This document shows positions 60,982 to 64,000 of a stretch of DNA of 64,000 nucleotides, piece after piece. The stretch comes from Candidatus Methanarcanum hacksteinii (GTDB taxonomy: Archaea > Thermoplasmatota > Thermoplasmata > Methanomassiliicoccales > Methanomethylophilaceae), in contig LVVQ01000001.1 in assembly GCA_006954405.1 (NCBI GenBank), positions 997,599-1,061,598 on the forward strand, written 5' to 3'. The position numbers and the translations under genes were made by a program. Numbering within the stretch: the stretch's first letter is position 1; each line of letters opens with the position of its first letter. The notes below the pieces were generated by a model. The model was not told the DNA's origin. It saw only the letters and a list, made by a program, of their open reading frames with translations, and did no database searches.

Positions 60982-63900
60982 TCATCTCTTCTTTATCACG
61001 TATGCAAGGAATCCGAGTGATGCGACAAGCACTGTGATCGCGATCACAAGTGAGTAATCGTTCGCTGCATCCCCACCGGACACCGTTGTCGTACCTGCAT
61101 GGGATGCGTTGGACAATACGATGGTGAACTCCGAATTGTGTACTGCATCAAACGTTACGTATCCTTCTGATGAATTGTAACGAACGTTACTAACGCCCTG
61201 TTCAACTCCATCGCAGAACACCCTAGCGCTCTTATAGCCCGACTGTACAGGTAACTTCGCACTGAAATTCGTGATACCTGGTGTCTCTATCTGATATCTG
61301 ATATAGTCATACCAGGGCTCATAGTAATCTCCTGGAAAAGTCACTGATAATACGGTTCCCGCTGCAATCTGCGTACCTTCAGGTATTGTGAGTACGTACT
61401 GCTTATTACCATCATTCATGACGATGTTGAGCTTGCCTGTGGTTGTTATGGTATCGATGAAGATGAACTTGTTATCATCTACGACGACAGTACCATCTGT
61501 AGTCTTAGCTGTCTCGGGATCCTGAACGATGACGTCAATACCATCGCCTTTGTATTTATCAGCGTTGTTCTTGGCTACGACGATACCTTCACTTGCTTCT
61601 TTATCGACAGGTACTGCGCTAGCATTCTTAGCACGTTCATCGATGACGATACCGTTGTTGACAACTTTCTTGCCACCAGTAGCATCAATCTTCGAGTCAC
61701 CAGTCATCTTGATGGTACCGTCGTTCGTCATTGTACCCTTGTTGTCAATTGTACCCTTGTTGTCAATTGTACCTTCGGATGAGAATGTCTTACCGTCTTC
61801 GACGGTAACAACTGTGCCTTCTTCGATGACCATGGTTGCACCAGATTCCAATGAACCATTGATCTTGATGGCTTCACCTGATACAGTGACTGTGACACCA
61901 GCATTGACACCATTTGCATCCATGATCTTACCGTTGATGATCAAAGAACCGCCTGTGATGGTGATTCCGTTTTCACCAGCTTTCATTCCGTTAGCAACGA
62001 GTTTGTTACCATTGGGTCCGAAAATGGTTCCTGTGAATGCATTTCCATTCAAAATCTTCAATTCAACACCAGAATTGATGGTAATGCTCTTTCCTTCAGA
62101 CAATACGTAGTTGTCGTTAAGAATGACCTTAGCACCTGATAACAATCCCTTCATGTCAGACGTGAAATCGTAATCTGGCGAATACCAGAATTTCCAGTTC
62201 TTTGCACCGTTGTTGTATGTTGCTGTTACAATTGCATTGTCGTAGTCTACTACAGATGGGGCATTGAATGATTCCGTCCAAATCTTTCCTTTGAACTCGC
62301 CAGTGACAATGAGTTTACAAGTAGTTGCACCAGAACTTCCAATGTCGACATTGACTCCGCCCCATACACAATTCTGACTGACATCACAATCACTCATCGT
62401 AGTTTCTGCACAATTGGCAATGATTCCTGCAGCGTTGACATTCTTTACAGTGATATTGTTGAGTGAGATTTTAGTCGCTTTCCAGATGTTGATTCCATGA
62501 AATGCTTTCTGATTACCGTCAATTATGAGATCGTTGACGGTCGCTGTTACACCTTCACTGAAACCAAGAACGTTAAGTCCATCTCCAGTTGCTGCGTTAT
62601 AGGTTATGACATTGTTGTTACCGTTGATAGTAACTCCTTTTGTGAACCATAGCGCAGCATTCTTGGCCGCTCCTGCTTCTGTGATGTTTATGTTTTCGAA
62701 TATCTCTAACGTAACATCATCTGAAGTTATCTTATTGATCTCTTTGACAGCATCAACAATCTCTGAACCATTGAAATACCAACGTTTGTCAGCATTAGAT
62801 TCCACTGTGAATGCACATTCCACTGATACGTTGGCTTTGTTTTTCTCTGTTATAGCGATCATGCCGTTGAATGTACCGCCCTGAATGTCTACAACAACAA
62901 CAGGACTTGTATTCGCTTGAGGATTGCTCTCATTGATCGCACGTGGTCCTGTGAATGTACCGCCAGTAATCTTGACATCTATGGCCTGTTTGGTCGTATG
63001 CTGTGCGATTGCAATCGCTGCACCAGATGTCGTAGTACCGTTTCCATTGCCTGTAACAGTGAACGATTTGGCTTTGGATTCGAATCTACCGCCAGAAATC
63101 TCCAATGAACCTGAACGGATTTCGATTGCAGAATCCTTACCAGTAAAAATACCGTTTGTAATCTTCGTTACTCCTTTCTGAGGCAGATAGATCGCAGTAC
63201 CTTCTATGGAAGTGAATGTTCCACCAGTGATTTCAATGTATGTTCCGTTTCTGGTTCCATTTCCAGATATTGCATAACCTGCACCTGTGATACTTCCGCC
63301 GTTTACGTAGAGTTTCGCATCAGCACCAGTGGCATTGTCAGTTCCACTGATGAATTCAGTCATCTTGATTGCCACCGTACGTTTACTTCCATCAACAGCA
63401 CCTGTCTTTTCAACAGACGAGTTGTTTATGGTAAGAATTCCTCCACGTTTCACACAAATCAAGGCATCGTCATTAGCATCCTCTTCCCATGTTGTGCCTT
63501 CTGATATTTTATGGCCGCTAAGATCTATCGTAACTTCTTTCGTAATGTAGAGGACCTTATCGAGCGCAACATTGTCTGCAAGTTTAATCGTTGCACCAGA
63601 CGTTGCATACTTCACAGCATTCGCGATATCAGTGAATGAACCACCTCTGACAATGAATTTGTCTTCATCATCCAATACAAACTGTGGATCGGAATTAGAT
63701 TGCCTGAGAAGTTTTCCGTTGAACGTACCTTCATTAATTGTTACTGTTGAATCGTACTTTGTATCAGATTTGGTGTATGACCAAAGTTCAATGTCTCCAT
63801 TGAATGTACCGTTGTTGATGACAGTCGTACCAAAACTCTGCATTATCCTGGTAACATTGTTCGATGAATCTGAAGAAAGATTGAATATACCGCCATCAAT

Positions 63901-64000
63901 CGTCAGGAATGAACCTTCTTCAACTTTGAATATAGAGTGAGAATCAGCACTATTACCCATCGTGACTGTGGGCCCTACACCATTCTCTCCGAATATCATC
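60982..64000 (-). CDS. Giant beta-helix adhesin-like surface protein (partial)
   Basis: At least 1005 residues, open at the right edge of the window. The visible part is a right-handed beta-helix/pectate-lyase-like array (repeats such as LTINNSSVEKTG, VNGGSITGAGYAISGNG, ITGGTFTSIEGTAIYL, VDIQGGTFNGMI), then low-complexity TIDNKGT repeats near residue 750, and a beta-sandwich module (YVLTIPEGTQIAAGTVLSVT, SEGYVTFDAVHNSEFTIVLS). The C-terminal anchor is a single TM helix followed by KKR. Such proteins are abundant in gut methanogens and are thought to mediate contact with hosts or bacteria. Its start and any signal peptide lie beyond 64000. Confidence 0.88.
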   Translation of the reverse strand, partial: MIFGENGVGPTVTMGNSADSHSIFKVEEGSFLTIDGGIFNLSSDSSNNVTRIMQSFGTTVINNGTFNGDIELWSYTKSDTKYDSTVTINEGTFNGKLLRQSNSDPQFVLDDEDKFIVRGGSFTDIANAVKYATSGATIKLADNVALDKVLYITKEVTIDLSGHKISEGTTWEEDANDDALICVKRGGILTINNSSVEKTGAVDGSKRTVAIKMTEFISGTDNATGADAKLYVNGGSITGAGYAISGNGTRNGTYIEITGGTFTSIEGTAIYLPQKGVTKITNGIFTGKDSAIEIRSGSLEISGGRFESKAKSFTVTGNGNGTTTSGAAIAIAQHTTKQAIDVKITGGTFTGPRAINESNPQANTSPVVVVDIQGGTFNGMIAITEKNKANVSVECAFTVESNADKRWYFNGSEIVDAVKEINKITSDDVTLEIFENINITEAGAAKNAALWFTKGVTINGNNNVITYNAATGDGLNVLGFSEGVTATVNDLIIDGNQKAFHGINIWKATKISLNNITVKNVNAAGIIANCAETTMSDCDVSQNCVWGGVNVDIGSSGATTCKLIVTGEFKGKIWTESFNAPSVVDYDNAIVTATYNNGAKNWKFWYSPDYDFTSDMKGLLSGAKVILNDNYVLSEGKSITINSGVELKILNGNAFTGTIFGPNGNKLVANGMKAGENGITITGGSLIINGKIMDANGVNAGVTVTVSGEAIKINGSLESGATMVIEEGTVVTVEDGKTFSSEGTIDNKGTIDNKGTMTNDGTIKMTGDSKIDATGGKKVVNNGIVIDERAKNASAVPVDKEASEGIVVAKNNADKYKGDGIDVIVQDPETAKTTDGTVVVDDNKFIFIDTITTTGKLNIVMNDGNKQYVLTIPEGTQIAAGTVLSVTFPGDYYEPWYDYIRYQIETPGITNFSAKLPVQSGYKSARVFCDGVEQGVSNVRYNSSEGYVTFDAVHNSEFTIVLSNASHAGTTTVSGGDAANDYSLVIAITVLVASLGFLAYVIKKR
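61739..61773. repeat. Two 18-bp tandem repeats inside the adhesin gene
   Basis: TTGTTGTCAATTGTACCC repeated directly (61739-61756, 61757-61773 with the last base missing), encoding the repeated TIDNKG. Recent slippage-type duplication in coding sequence. Confidence 0.7.

Noticed and set aside
60982..64000. Several long plus-strand frames over the adhesin gene (for example 61529-62110)
   Set aside because: They are antisense shadows of a repetitive low-complexity coding sequence with no start signals or family motifs.

Overview
The window reads as chromosomal DNA of a methanogenic archaeon in Thermoplasmatota, most likely a gut-type Methanomassiliicoccales (Methanomethylophilaceae-like). The evidence is an archaeal-type glutamyl-tRNA synthetase start, archaeal FAD synthetase and riboflavin synthase, an MtaA/UroD-family corrinoid methyltransferase, TATA boxes about 26 nt before start codons (many apparently leaderless), GGTG/GGAGG ribosome sites inside operons, and large surface proteins typical of host-associated methanogens. 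TGA dominates the stop codons. I found only two TAG stops in intact genes, which fits (but does not prove) a pyrrolysine-using lineage. The species assignment is inference.

Layout. 0-8.3 kb: start of gltX, the iron operon dtxR-feoB, a coiled-coil protein, a complete late riboflavin/FAD operon (ribB-ribL-ribC-ribH), then a methyltransferase patch: an MtaA-like protein, a BioB-like protein that lacks its radical-SAM core, a C-terminal scrap of a second MtaA-like gene, and a CobW/HypB-like GTPase. 8.4-14.3 kb: a defence-like accessory block with an AAA ATPase, a nuclease-DUF2075 helicase, and a divergent pair of coiled-coil proteins sharing a C-terminal module on either side of a NYN RNase. 14.3-24.1 kb: housekeeping and metabolism (GNAT-YoaP, MarC, pyrophosphatase, M20 amidohydrolase, aminotransferase, PAPS-reductase-like multidomain protein, AroD-AroE fusion, DUF4143 ATPase with three 23-bp tandem repeats upstream). 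24.4-34.7 kb: EamA transporter, membrane-protein paralogues, a polyphosphate cluster (PPK2, PPX, PPK1), amt-glnK. 35-44.6 kb: regulators, proAB, DUF5714/ArsR pair, a truncated COG2865 gene, tRNA-Pro, a nitrilase, and a dat-ddc pair for 1,3-diaminopropane.

44.8-59.5 kb: a hypothetical gene, a surface-protein/zinc-ribbon operon, a large zinc-ribbon-array protein, and a six-gene operon joining a BtuCDF-type importer to two surface beta-propeller proteins and up to three DUF4430-like (transcobalamin-like) domains. This last operon is the best candidate for an undescribed system: cell-surface corrinoid capture in an organism whose methylotrophy depends on corrinoids. 59.5-60.6 kb is decayed DNA with a remnant AlbA_2 gene and one copy of a 41-bp inverted element whose other copy, in opposite orientation, is at 34.9 kb. 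The window ends inside a giant beta-helix adhesin.

All product names come from reading motifs and family resemblance by eye; no database search was run.
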